DNA of 64,000 nt from Sipunculus nudus (lineage: Eukaryota; Annelida; Sipuncula; Golfingiida; Sipunculidae), in contig CM049307.1 in the NCBI GenBank assembly GCA_026874595.1, positions 22,671,079-22,735,078 on the forward strand, given 5' to 3'. Shown in pieces: positions 44,591 to 55,572 of this stretch (its first letter is position 1; every line of letters starts with the position of its first letter). The notes beneath the pieces were generated by a model. The model did no database searches and had not been told where the DNA came from. It saw only the letters and a program-made list of their open reading frames with translations. A program made the position numbers and the translations under genes.

Positions 44591-47494
44591 ATGGAGACGT
44601 TAGAGTCACTTGTTAGATGCGGACAGGCCTTGGGACTTAAGGACAAGGCTTTACAAGATTATGTTGAGGCTAGACAGCGTGCGGAGGAACGTGAGGAAAG
44701 AGCTAGGCAGCGGGAATTAGAGCGCGAGCGAGAGGCTAGAGCCCACGAATTAGAGGTTCTAAGGTTAAAGTCTGACTCTGGGGTTAAAGAAGAGAGAAGT
44801 AGGGATGTATTCCCGAAAATCCAGCTTCCACCTTTTGATGAGGCTCACGATCAGCTAGATGCGTTTCTTGAGCGATTTGAACGATTAGCTGTATGTCAAG
44901 GCTATGATAGGGAGAATTGGGCGTTACACCTGAGTCCGTTACTGCGGGGTAAGGCGCTAGGGACTTACACACAGTTATCGGTTAGTGAGGCCATGGATTA
45001 CGATAAGTTAAAGATAGCCTTGTTAAAGCGATACCAAATGACCGAAGAGGGTTATCGACACAAGTTTCGGACTTGTAGGCCTGAGCGAGGCGAAACGCCG
45101 AGTCAGTTTGCGGTGAGACTGAGTGGATACCTAGACCATTGGATAGGGATGGCAGGGGTCGGAGGTGACTACGACGGGGTAGTTAACCTGTTGATGTGTG
45201 AGCAGTTCGTAAACTGCTGTAGTAGGGATCTCTCTATGTTTTTGAAAGAGAGACTGTGTCGTGACTTTGATAGTATGGTAGACTTAGCCGAGAGTTATAC
45301 GGAGGCTCACGGTGTACACAGCCTTACAGCAGGTCCTCGTTATGGCAATAATGTGCCGCGTCCAGCGCAACCGGTATCTCAGCCTAGAGAGAAGCGAGAG
45401 GTTGAGCGCAGTCCGGGCGGTCAGACATTTAAGCCATCAGGAGGCATCAGATGTTATTTATGTAATGAACTGGGACATAAGGCGCGGGAATGTAAGACTA
45501 GTGCCCGGTCGAGGCCTAGGTCTTCCCCTCAAGTAGGGCGTGCTGCTGGCGATCAGCAGAGGTATAGGACTAATTTTAGCCCCCCGTATAACCCAAAACA
45601 GAAACCGGAGACTATGTCAATGGCAGTAGTCGAGGCGGAAACGGAGACAGTCGGTGCGGTGAAACTGGAAGTAGAGAGTCCGAGTCAGTCGTTAGGATTT
45701 GCTGCCCAGACAGAAGGCGGAATCTCGTTACCTGTGTGTGAAGGGCTGGTGAATGGTAAGTCAGCGAGGGTGCTGCGGGATTCGGGATGTTCCTCGGCAG
45801 GAATACGTGGGTCGTACGTGGAGCCGAATCAGTTCACCGGACACCAGGTCGAGTGTAGGTTGTTCGACGGGTCTGTAAGACAATTTCCTACGGCTAGGAT
45901 TAATGTGGACTGTGCGTACTTTGTCGGTACTATCGAGGCAATGGTGGTCGGGGATGCTGTATGTGATTTAGCGCTAGGTAACGTAGCGGGAGCGCGTGAT
46001 CCGTATGATCCGGACCCGACGTGGAAGTCTGAGCGGTCCTCAGGCATAGTGTGTGACGGTGTAGAGTCACAAAAGGAGGTGTCGTCCGCGGTGGAGACAC
46101 GGAGCGCTGCACGAGAGAAACAGATACCGACGCGTAGCTTGAATGTTGCAAGCCAAGTTGCCGATGTGAGTCCGGCCAAATTTTTGAAGGCGCAGGAGGA
46201 GGATGGGTCTTTAGCGCCGTATTGGAGGCTAGCTAGAGAGGCTAGAAATGATAGTCCATTTAGAATTGAGGACGGATATTTAGTTCGGGTTGTGAGTGAT
46301 AAACGGGGAGATCAAGATGGATCTCGAGTGGTGGTACCTCAGACGTTACGGTACGACGTAATGAGGATGGGCCACGAAGCGGTTATGGCGGGCCATCAGG
46401 GCATAGACAAAACGCACGACCGCGTGAGAACTCAGTTTTTCTGGAAAGGGATGTATAATGACATTGCTGAGTTTTGCAAGTCCTGTCCCATTTGCCAGAA
46501 AACCATACCGAAAGGCAAGGTGCCTGGAGCTACGTTAGGCCAGATGCCATTAATTGATGAGCCCTGGCGTAGAATTTCGATGGATCTGGTTGGGCCGATC
46601 CATCCAGCGTCTGAGAGAGGTCACAGGTATATTCTGACCGTTATGGATTATGCCACTAGATATCCGGAGGCTGTTGCTTTAAAGAACATAGATACAGTCT
46701 CTGTGGCTGATGCGCTAGTTGATATTTATGCGCGGTTAGGAGTGCCGTCAGAGGTGCTTACTGACATGGATACACAATTTACGTCAGACCTCATGCGAGA
46801 AGTTAGCCGTGTTTTGTCTGTAAGACAGCTCACCACTACTCCTTACCATCCTATGTGCAACGGAATGGTGGAGAGATTCAATGGAATGTTAAAGTTAATG
46901 TTGAAACGGATGTGCGAGGAAAGACCGCGAGATTGGGATCGGTACCTCAGCGCCGTGCTTTTTGCGTACCGAGAAGCGCCACATGAGAGCACAGGGTTCT
47001 CACCCTTTGAGTTGCTCTATGGTAGGATCGTTAGAGGACCGATGCGGATTCTAAGGGATCTGTGGACCAAGCGAGATACTAGCGTCGAGACTAAAACCAA
47101 GTACCAATACGTCCTGGACCTACAAGACAAACTAAGCGACACATGCGCGTTAGCTAGAGAGGCGTTGAACAAATCAGCGAACAGACACAGACTGTTATAT
47201 GATAGAGGTAAATGCACGCGCAGGTTTGAGGCCGGAGACGAAGTTTTGTTGTTACTCCCGACGGAGCGGAACAAATTAATGGTACAGTGGAAAGGCCCCT
47301 ATACTTTTGTAAACAGGTTTGGGGACTTAGACTATCAGATTAAGATTGGCGATAAGGTTAAAACCTTCCACGTGAATATGCTGAAACGGTACCATGCTAG
47401 AAACGAGCCCCAGCATATTCTGGCAGCGGTAGCCAAGGGCGCACCTGATTCTATACATGATCCTGACGGTGTAGACGGGGAAACAGAGCACTGA
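44591..47494 (+). CDS. Gag-protease-integrase polyprotein
   Basis: 967 residues, intact. Residues 1-260: Arg/Glu-rich coiled N-terminus, then capsid-like Gag (DAFLERFERLA, RHKFRTCRPERGETPSQF). 288-301: zinc knuckle CYLCNELGHKAREC. About 385-470: aspartic protease with DSG (397-399). 595-635: integrase zinc site (H595, H602, C632, C635). Catalytic core D665, D725 and E761, exact DD35E spacing. About 899-935: GPY/F module (WKGPYTFV, FHVNMLKRYH). The frame ends in TGA soon after. The start ATG at 44591 has context TTACCATGG and follows a long leader. Protease before integrase with no RT between them marks the Gmr1-like order. The C-terminus may be the deletion junction. Confidence 0.95.
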   Translation: METLESLVRCGQALGLKDKALQDYVEARQRAEEREERARQRELEREREARAHELEVLRLKSDSGVKEERSRDVFPKIQLPPFDEAHDQLDAFLERFERLAVCQGYDRENWALHLSPLLRGKALGTYTQLSVSEAMDYDKLKIALLKRYQMTEEGYRHKFRTCRPERGETPSQFAVRLSGYLDHWIGMAGVGGDYDGVVNLLMCEQFVNCCSRDLSMFLKERLCRDFDSMVDLAESYTEAHGVHSLTAGPRYGNNVPRPAQPVSQPREKREVERSPGGQTFKPSGGIRCYLCNELGHKARECKTSARSRPRSSPQVGRAAGDQQRYRTNFSPPYNPKQKPETMSMAVVEAETETVGAVKLEVESPSQSLGFAAQTEGGISLPVCEGLVNGKSARVLRDSGCSSAGIRGSYVEPNQFTGHQVECRLFDGSVRQFPTARINVDCAYFVGTIEAMVVGDAVCDLALGNVAGARDPYDPDPTWKSERSSGIVCDGVESQKEVSSAVETRSAAREKQIPTRSLNVASQVADVSPAKFLKAQEEDGSLAPYWRLAREARNDSPFRIEDGYLVRVVSDKRGDQDGSRVVVPQTLRYDVMRMGHEAVMAGHQGIDKTHDRVRTQFFWKGMYNDIAEFCKSCPICQKTIPKGKVPGATLGQMPLIDEPWRRISMDLVGPIHPASERGHRYILTVMDYATRYPEAVALKNIDTVSVADALVDIYARLGVPSEVLTDMDTQFTSDLMREVSRVLSVRQLTTTPYHPMCNGMVERFNGMLKLMLKRMCEERPRDWDRYLSAVLFAYREAPHESTGFSPFELLYGRIVRGPMRILRDLWTKRDTSVETKTKYQYVLDLQDKLSDTCALAREALNKSANRHRLLYDRGKCTRRFEAGDEVLLLLPTERNKLMVQWKGPYTFVNRFGDLDYQIKIGDKVKTFHVNMLKRYHARNEPQHILAAVAKGAPDSIHDPDGVDGETEH

Positions 47495-47501
47495 TAGACC
47501 T

Positions 47502-48092
47502 ATGACAAAGAAGGCTTTGCGAGCATTCCTAGGTCTTACAGGGTACTATCGAAAATTCGTGCCAAACTATGCGGAAATAGCGGTGCCCTTGACTGATCTA
47601 ACGCGTAAAGGTCAACCTAACAAACTAGACTGGAAACCCGTACACGAGAACGCGTACTGTTCTCTAAAGGCTAAACTGTCAGACCCTCCCATACTGAAGC
47701 TACCTGATTTCAGTAAACGATTTTATTTGAAATGTGATGCATCTGATGTGGGTATTGGCTGTATCCTGATGCAAAGACACGAGGGGATCATGCACCCAGT
47801 AGCTTATGCCAGTCGTAAACTGTTGCCCAGGGAGAGAAATTACTCCACCATCGAGAAAGAGTCATTAGCAATTGTATGGTCTGTACAGAAATTTGAGATG
47901 TACCTGGCTTGTAGACCGTTCACCATTCAGACCGACCACAAACCATTAAAGTGTATTAGCAAATCAAAATGTGCTAATAAGAGAGTAATGAGATGGGCAC
48001 TGGTTCTACAAGAGTTTAGATTTGATATTGAAGCAGTGTCAGGTAAACTAAACCATGGACCTGATTTTCTTAGCAGACTGCCTGAGTGTTAG
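47502..48092 (+). CDS. RT thumb-RNase H fragment
   Basis: 196 residues in +1 frame relative to the upstream ORF. The in-frame reading upstream (ending DRP) is open up to the deletion junction, so the ATG may not be a real start. It has the thumb motif RAFLGLTGYYRKFVPNYAEI, then RNase H with D in FYLKCDASDVGIG, E in NYSTIEKESLAIVW, D in IQTDHKPL and the last D in HGPDFLSRLPEC. All four RNase H acids are present. The whole catalytic RT (normally around 250 residues before RAFLG) is missing, so the fragment cannot reverse-transcribe on its own. Confidence 0.9.
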   Translation: MTKKALRAFLGLTGYYRKFVPNYAEIAVPLTDLTRKGQPNKLDWKPVHENAYCSLKAKLSDPPILKLPDFSKRFYLKCDASDVGIGCILMQRHEGIMHPVAYASRKLLPRERNYSTIEKESLAIVWSVQKFEMYLACRPFTIQTDHKPLKCISKSKCANKRVMRWALVLQEFRFDIEAVSGKLNHGPDFLSRLPEC

Positions 48093-48295
48093 GATGTAAT
48101 GAGCTATAATGTTTAGCCAGTTAAGTCTAAACATGTACAAGATTTTGCCCTGTGTCATAGACCGTGGGCATGTACTAATGACAACTTGTTACATGACCCT
48201 TATGTATTGCTATGTATTGCTACATGTAAATATGTTTAGCTGGACCCTGTAAGATAGAACGATACGATGTATCGAGAAAATACTGTGTATTTTCC

Positions 48296-48312
48296 TTAAA
48301 AGGAGGGGGTGA
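48296..48312 (+). promoter_or_regulatory. Polypurine tract
   Basis: AAAAGGAGGGGGTGA directly before the 3' LTR start TGTCACC, the expected plus-strand primer of LTR elements. Confidence 0.85.
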
Positions 48313-49438
48313 TGTCACCAGAAATCGGTGACAGTATGTACGGTGTTTTGTATCATAGTTTAACGAAGTCTGTTCTCTATTGATATTGACGTGAAGCGTC
48401 ATCCTAAAGCGTTGACAGGTCTTGATTGTATATATATATATTGTGTATTCTTGTATGGAATCCCATCGGCTATCAGCTGATTTATCCGTGTCACGCATCG
48501 TGTGTAATTATTACATTTGGTATGTGGGTCGCCATGGTGACGCTAACAGTCAAACTAGGTCACATATAACCTTATATGGGACACTTGAGCCATAAGCCAA
48601 TCAGAGAACCGGATCGCCGTATTGTGACGACGATTGTGACGTCAGAGTTCAGGGAGAGACGCTGGAAGCTGCCTTCAGTTGGGTCTTGAAGCTTGAGGTG
48701 GCAGCACGCACGAACGGGAGTAGGAACATTGAAATGCCAGGAACGGCACAGAAGCAAGCTTCTACATGAGGCAAGGACCCAGCTCATGAGAACTCAGCCG
48801 TGCTGCCGACAGAGCTTCGTATTGGCGATAAAGTGAGAGAGCGCGCTCGTCACCTGCCGGCCTAGTTCAGCTTGACCTAAATACATAACCGCCGTAAGCC
48901 GTGAAACCATTACTACACGAGCAAGGTCAAGGACTCTAAGCTCTTCGTAAACAAAGAGCGCTATTGCATGCATGTGAACGTAAACCTACCCGGGTCGCTG
49001 ACAAGCAAGATCAGCTGAAGATCGCTAAACTCAGAAAGACTAGAGCTATATGGTGCTAACCATACGCTAGATTCTACACAAAACAGTTACCAGAGATCTC
49101 TGAAGGAACTGGACTTTATGGTTTTTTTATACAAACCATGGACTCAGTAATTATCCAGTAATTTTAATGTGAAGAACTGTCGTATTGACACATCAATAAG
49201 TAAGTATTGTCTTGAATTATATTTGTGAATTTAACCTGATGTCTCATAGTTTCTATTGATCTGGGTGTATGATTGTCTGGTATTTTAATACACGTCCTTA
49301 AAAGAACCTGGAAATGTCACCTGTAATGACCGGGATCTAATTTCTTGATGAGTGAAATCAAGTGGCCAGCGTAAACCCATCGTATGGTTTTATAGGATAT
49401 ATCCGTTGTAAAGTTTTCACGTTAAGTTAGGGGTGACA
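48313..49438 (+). repeat. 3' LTR
   Basis: Nearly identical to the 5' LTR. Seen differences include CGCCAGG/TGCCAGG, GGTTGCAGC/GGTGGCAGC, AACAGTAACC/AACAGTTACC and GTGGCGAGC/GTGGCCAGC, plus the indel. It ends GGTGACA at 49438, followed by TTGTA and host sequence. Confidence 0.93.
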
Positions 49439-49527
49439 TTGTAATTAAGAGAATTCCAATGCTCAACATAATCTCATCCCAATGCTGTGCAATGTAACAC
49501 ATGTGAGGGTCACAAGATAAATCTCAC

Positions 49528-49645
49528 CTGAGATAAGGATTATTTTAGCTGGAGGAGAATGAGTGTTGGCAAATCTTCGTAACTGTTGTTTGAGTTTGTC
49601 ATCTGCTGCATTTTTGCTGGTGGCATTTATGTGAATTACTGTCAC
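49528..49645 (-). CDS. MARF1: MARF1 exon, NYN nuclease part 2
   Basis: 118 nt, phase 0 to 1; acceptor ttctgcag|GTGACAG, donor CTTATCTCAG|gtgaga. It encodes [20 protein letters not shown], then [32 protein letters not shown] matches the family exactly and supplies conserved acids of the NYN active site. The retrotransposon sits in the intron just downstream (90 bp from this exon). Confidence 0.96.
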
Positions 49646-50302
49646 CTGCAGAAGAGAAAGGAACTAAATATGTTTCCTTGAAATAAAATTCTTTAAATAT
49701 GATGATGATTTTTAAAATTCTACTTTAAATTTAAGGTATTTAAACACTTATAAGGTTTTTCTCTCTCAAATTTCTACAATTTTCCATGACTAGAAAAGGG
49801 AAACTAATTTTAAAGGGTTTCAGGATGGCTGCAAACCATGAAATATTTACTATAAAATTGCAAGAGAAATCAATAAATTTATATGGTATCGTTTCTCAGT
49901 AATTCACTGCTTTGTAAAAAACAGCTAATGGTCGTACTTATAAGTCCTTTCATAAGTGTCATATATATAAAATCGAAGTTTGTGCTGCCATTTGACAGAA
50001 TGATCTGAGGTACTGAAACATTTGTGATGCATATGAACTGAGATTAGTGAAGAAATATGGCAATCCATAAGGTCCATGATAATCCATTTCAGAGATTGTA
50101 AAGCATTTAAAACTCTGTCAATGTAAAAAATACTTGATGTTATCTAATTCATTAAAAAATTGTCTTACAAGCAATTTAAAATGTAAAGATGAAAAGATAT
50201 TTATTTTTGTTAAAGCAGATACACACTATTTGCCTGTATGATTATTATGTCTAAGACTGCTTTTACACAATTTATAATGTAGATCATCAGGCACCTCCTT
50301 AC
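49646..50302. other. MARF1 intron
   Basis: Unique AT-rich intron of 657 bp. Nothing recognised. Confidence 0.6.
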
Positions 50303-50538
50303 CTGAGCTTGGTTAAGTTCCTCTAAAATCAGTTTGTTTTCTTTACTTGTGTCACACACACATAAAAATTCTGCTTCTCTGAGTCCAACAAAGAAGCGGT
50401 CTCTGATCAGCTGTACCACTGCTAATGCTGATTTTCCACTTGGCACAGGGCAATTCTCAATGTCCCAGAATACTCCAATGGGCATATTGGGAGGGGGCGT
50501 ATTAATAACAGAGACTTTAGCAGGAGATTTTTGTGAAC
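50303..50538 (-). CDS. MARF1: MARF1 exon, NYN nuclease part 1, probable start
   Basis: 236 nt, phase 1 to 0; acceptor ttatttgcag|GTTCAC, donor GCTCAG|gtaagg. It encodes [20 protein letters not shown], then [20 protein letters not shown] and [21 protein letters not shown] and CVCD carry NYN (PIN-like) metal-binding aspartates. An in-frame ATG (context CCAATATGC, A at -3) lies just before the domain and is the only ATG found in frame, so the protein may start at MPIGVFWD. The frame is also open upstream through a 27-nt exon at 56123. Confidence 0.95.
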
Positions 50539-51349
50539 CTGCAAATAACATTATAACAGGGAATATGTCAACATGAAATCAAATTATGTGCAATTTGATA
50601 AAGACATGAACAAAATTTAAAATTGAAGCCTGATGCAATTTAGACCCACCTTCTCTTGGTTTGTGAAAAATCATCAACATATTACAATGTAGGTCCATTT
50701 TTCTAACCCTCCTGACTGTTCAGACTACAGCATGACTTTACTCATCCCAAATCTATATTCTCAACATCATTCCCATATCTTATGCAAGGCAGTGTTCACC
50801 CACCCTAGAGCACTGCTTCATACCCAGTTTTCTATATCTGTGATACCAAGTAATATTCCTGAGCCCCCTGCCCAAGAAGGTGAATTACTGAACACAAGTT
50901 GAAATGCTGTATTTCTGAAGGCTGCTCCACATATGAAATGGGAATATTTTGTTATGACTGCCAGCTGCAACCAGTAAACCATGTGAATGAAGAAAACAGT
51001 TTGAATTCTATTATCTGTATTATCAAAGAATTGTAAGAGTGACATGAGACTAACCTTTAGTAACATTGTTTCCATCTTGGCTTTTCATTCTGACTGGATC
51101 ATTTACAGGGGTTAATCAGTACAAGAGGTGGCCCCATCCCTGCTCCCTCATGAGCCGGACCTTCCCCAAGCAGGGATGGGTTCTGGAAAAAAGTCAACAA
51201 AAAATGAACTAAGCATTGAATTGTTGGCCAGAATGTGGTTTTTAAGCAAAAATACAAGCTGTTGAAAAACCATAATCATACACATATTTTGAAGGGGGCA
51301 CATTCTCTTCAGCCTGACCTGCAAGAAAGTGGATAGATTTATTCAGTAA
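50539..51349. other. MARF1 5' intron
   Basis: AT-rich intron. Holds an 11-bp inverted repeat CCATCCCTGCT / AGCAGGGATGG at about 51135-51180, of unknown meaning. Nothing else. Confidence 0.5.
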
Positions 51350-53760
51350 CAGGAAGATATCTTGTTGAAACTTGTGGCAAAAAAAATGAGCCTTCCTAGA
51401 CTGGTTCTACCTCCCCTATTCAATGCTTTAACTGTAACCGATTCAGACAATGTCCAGACAATTCCAGACACAGGTTCCAATGGAAATCACAAACTCCTAC
51501 TAGTACTACTCAGAGTCAGGAGGCAGGAAACCAGTAACCCCTGTTGTGTTGAGCCCAGCTGTAGGAGATTGTAAGGGCTCATTTGGAGCATATAACTGGA
51601 AACTTGCCCAAGACTACAAATTTATACATGTATGTTGGATAAAGGTTCTATGGTTACAATTGTTTCTGAAAGATTTTTATTTCAAGCCAATCTTCAGCCA
51701 TTGGGATTTCTCTTTAGAAGAAATACCTTGGTTCAGCTTACAGCAACCAATGATTAAGAGCTCCCATATCTGGGGTACTCATAAATGCCAGGTGGACATT
51801 TAGCTGAATGGGGACTCCAGTGCCTGATACAGGTGTTGTTACAAAAAAGGCATCATCAGTTATAAAAGAGATTGCATTGTGGGTAATAACAGGCTAAACC
51901 ATGTTAATCCTTTACGGGAGTATGGAACTGTAACATTGTAAAGATTGGAAAGGTAGCTGGATCTAAGAGCATACTTGTACAAGCAGGAAGTTGTTGTGTT
52001 GTCAATGTGACTGGTCCAGGCAATGTAAATGGTATTTTACTGGTGAAACCTGGGTATTATTATACAAACAAATGGTATACAAACCATTCTGTATCCCAGT
52101 TTTCAATGGAGGTATATATACCAAGTGGTAAATGAGGGATTGAGAGATGCATGGTTAAAACCGGGTAACCGACTCAGTGTTATTGATACTGTTAAGGTTC
52201 TACACCATTAGAATGTATACTTCTGAGTCCCATGCTGAAGTTTATGAAGTAAAGGTATCTCTGAAACAAACAGGGTCACCTACTGTGGACCAACAGTTGG
52301 ATCCTCCATCTGATGCAGTTACACCAGAGTTGAGATTAGATCCTGCTGATGAGTTGGAACCAGACTGGATCCATGAGCTAGTACATGTGGGGCCAATTAG
52401 AACAATGCCAGCATGCTGCATTACATGATCTTTTTATTGAAACAAAAGACGGCATTCACTGATCATGATGGTGAGTTGGGCCATACCAGCTTGGTTGAAC
52501 ACCACAACTGTGTACTGATGATGTACCAGTACAATAACCATAGTGTTGGATGTCACCAACAGAATCCCAGGAAGGTAAACAACACATCACATATTGCAGA
52601 AATGTGTAATGCAGGAGTCATTCACCATATGCAAGTCCCACTGAGATTGTTTGAATAAAACTGGGCAAGTTAAGGAAATGTGGACTACAGAATAAATCCC
52701 TTAATGCAAAGACTGCGAGTGATGCACATACTTTGCCCTGAATTGACAAGACAGAAGACACTGGACACACTCACTGAGGCAACATCATTCTTCACCCTCA
52801 ATCTACAAAGTGCTTATTACCAGGTAATGCAAAAGTTGTGCACTCTTTCTTGGGACAAGCAAGTTACAACCATCGGCTTATAAAGCATTTCTCTAAGCAT
52901 GTAGTTGTGCTCCATAAATTGACGAATTCTGACCCAAACCAATGAAAAAGTGAAAACAAGGACCCAAATGGCAGAAGCATTCTCCTGTGGCATTTTAGTG
53001 GATGGAAGAAGCACAGAGTTTATTTCATGATTTAAAAGAGGCATTGATGAATACACTGATCCTAGTTTCCAGGGACAGTGCTGTCACAAAAGAGAGATTG
53101 GCAGAAACAAGTAAGTCTATACCAGCAGAGGGCTGCGGGAGACAGAGGAGTAATACCATGGTGAATTTCCATGAATTTAGAGGTCCTGACCCATAAATGG
53201 GTTATAACAGAAAATGCCACCACGCATGCTCTTAAAGCAGAAGTTTTATCAGGTCGCCCTGTGTCAACCTGTATCCCATCCTGGGTCTCAAAAGAACTGG
53301 TTTATAGACAAAATGCAGATTCATCCTTTGAGAAAACAGTGGTTAGTTTTGCAACCAGCAAGAAACCTTAACTCAAGGAGGTTAGACAAGAGGACAGGGG
53401 AGCCAAATTTTTATTATGAAAGTGAAAGCAGCTGCATTAAGAGGATGGCTTGCTTATCCCAATTATCACTGATCAATGCAGTAGATGACAGAACCATGGA
53501 ACCATTGGTGATCAAAGACCTGTATGAGGGGCTTGGGCACCAGACGGCAGATTGCACAGAGCAGCTCATTTGCAGATGATGATATTGTCCAAAGATGCAC
53601 AACACCATTTCTGAATGGATACCACAGTGTGATTGCTGCACATAAGGTAACGTGGGACATGTTACCCAAAATAAGACCCAAAATGGGAACACTGATTGCC
53701 AAAATGCCTCTCCAAGTGCCTGCAAGTGCCACTGAAAAGCCCTGATCATAACATTCAACA
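51350..53760 (+). pseudogene. Decayed Ty3/Gypsy pol relic
   Basis: Heavily mutated plus-strand coding debris, frames broken many times. Recognisable in order: a possible CFNCN..RQCP zinc-knuckle remnant (about 51415), the start of RT (TDHDGELGHTSLVEHH, 52458-52510, where intact elements read KHDGDLGHT), RT motif A (LDTLTEATSFFTLNLQSAYY, 52760-52820), the RT/RNase H connection (FHDLKEALMNTLILVSRD, about 53018), an integrase zinc-region remnant (LYEGLGHQTADCTEQ, about 53520) and a KMGTLIAKMPLQVP linker (about 53680). This is normal gypsy order, unlike the young element at 42723. Confidence 0.75.
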
Positions 53761-55105
53761 GAGACACAGCTGGATCTATAGATTCATGGTAAGATAAAAT
53801 AAATTTAAGAATCTTAATGTAATACTCATGTAGTAGGTCGATGGAGTAGGAACAGACTTGTAATGTTACCTTTTGTTCAATAAGAATAGACACCTAACTG
53901 ATCATAAAGAAAGATATTTAAATTAGTTATTGCTTAAAGACACGGTAGATAATAGCCTGCCACATACGGACTCCATTTATCTGTGATATGGAGTCTGACC
54001 ATCTGGCAGTGAGAGTTCACCCTGCGGTACAATGTACCGGGTACATAGAGGGACCTTTAACATGAAATAACAATGCTTGTTGTGCGATAGAAAAGCAATC
54101 TTGTAATTATACATAAACTTAATATGTATCAAATTAAATTGATATATCACCTTTATGTGCGCCTGTAAATGTTTTTTATCCTTTGAACTTCCGGAGTTCA
54201 GTTGTTGCATGCACAACAGGACACTGCCGGAAAAGGAACCCCATGCAAATTAGGTGGGCAATCTATGCAAAAGAGGAATTCAGGGGGGCTTTTCCCAGGA
54301 ATGCCAGTGCCGAGCACTAGGACAAAAACATTTTCATAAGCATCCTTCCCATCATACATCGCCTGATGCAATGATGCTAAGATCCTATTTGCTGTTCCAA
54401 CTTACAAAGCTCCTGCTGCCCAACAGAGACAAAGTAATATCAGACTTCATTCAGAGTACGGGCCCATACTTTATTACATACGGATCATTCAGCAAAAGTT
54501 TTGGTCCAAACGGAGTCCAAGCATCTGTAACAATAATAATATATGGGGACTGACTGGTGTCCTCATGTTACACAAGGGCATATATACACGGATCTGTACA
54601 GCCTTGGATAGTACAGAATCTCTGTGCCAGAGGCTGCAGAGATAGATCATTGTTTACTATATATGTCAGTGTGGCAGAACTATAGAAACCGGGCTGCAGC
54701 CTACCGCCGGTACCTTATGCACAACTTTTGTCGCAATATAAATTATATAAATATAAAGCCTGACAAAGGCCAATATATATATTATTTTCCTGAGAATTCC
54801 TGTATTTAATTTTGCTCATAACTGGGGTCTATTATATTAGAGAAGGAGGGTTCCCCTCCTAAATGGGGGTGTGGGGGTGGAGTCCCCACCTTAAGCTTAA
54901 TTCTCCTATTCAAATAGTATATGGTTCCCCATTTTCGAGATAGATGGCGCTTCAATCGCAGATATAAATGAACAAAACTGGCTCCTGCTGGTATGTCATC
55001 TTCACGGCTCACTTAGTAGTGTGTAGGGCTCCTAGTATAGAGATCGTAGGCTCGATTTCCAATTCAGGCGACTTCTGATGTTAAGTAGTTGTTTATGTTA
55101 ATGGT
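53761..55105. other. MARF1 5' intron
   Basis: Mostly AT-rich intron. No clear transposon ends found, although the composition shifts near 54180-54320 and 54680 (GC-richer) hint at further old insertions. Confidence 0.4.
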
Positions 55106-55572
55106 AAGCCTCGGTCACAACCCGCTGCGGTTAACGCACACCATAGAGTACCGCACGGTTTTGGGAACCGCAGGAATACTTATGAGGCCGAAGTGCGGGA
55201 AAGGCACGGCATCTTCCACATTCGCACGGTAAAGTAAGCTAACCCTGCGGACGCCACAAGCTTACCTTGCAGAATCCTTACGACAGCCTCAGGTGCGCCG
55301 TGCGTCTCTCGGGTAGCCGAGCAGGCGTTAAAAAATCGCACGGGTATCCTAGGACATCCGTACTTCTATTGTACGGTGCCCGTACAGAGCCCGTAGGTGG
55401 CTGCCTGACGCACGGCCGCCACATCAACTTAAGTGTTTGTGCTAAAGTCAGTTACAGTTGTTGCGGAGTCCCTGCGACCTTTGAAAAACGTACGGTTGCC
55501 GTGTGTCAACCTCAAGGAATAGCCCAAAACACTTGCCATACGGCGACCGTATAACGGATGTGACCGAGGCTT
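55106..55572. mobile_element. Miniature inverted-repeat element, 467 bp
   Basis: The ends AAGCCTCGGTCACA and TGTGACCGAGGCTT form a perfect 14-bp inverted repeat. The interior is clearly richer in GC and CpG than the surrounding intron, with several CGCACGG/CCGTGCG pairs, and non-coding. No convincing target duplication was seen. A PIF/Harbinger-like or other cut-and-paste origin is possible but not shown. Confidence 0.82.

Larger units (their letters stand above)
42723..49438 (+). mobile_element. Gmr1-like Ty3/Gypsy LTR retrotransposon, RT-deleted
   Basis: A complete insertion in the MARF1 intron between NYN exons 2 and 3, antisense to the gene. Order: LTR, primer-binding site, Gag-protease-integrase frame, RNase H frame, polypurine tract, LTR. 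Integrase lies upstream of RT/RNase H, the reverse of normal Ty3/Gypsy order and typical of the Gmr1 group. The fingers and palm of the reverse transcriptase are absent: integrase ends at 47494 and the next frame opens in the RT thumb. The LTRs differ by roughly eight substitutions and one indel, so the insertion is young. It could move only with RT supplied by a relative. Confidence 0.93.

Noticed and set aside
51135-51180. Inverted repeat CCATCCCTGCT/AGCAGGGATGG as a terminator or RNA gene
   Set aside because: A single short hairpin in an intron with no other support.
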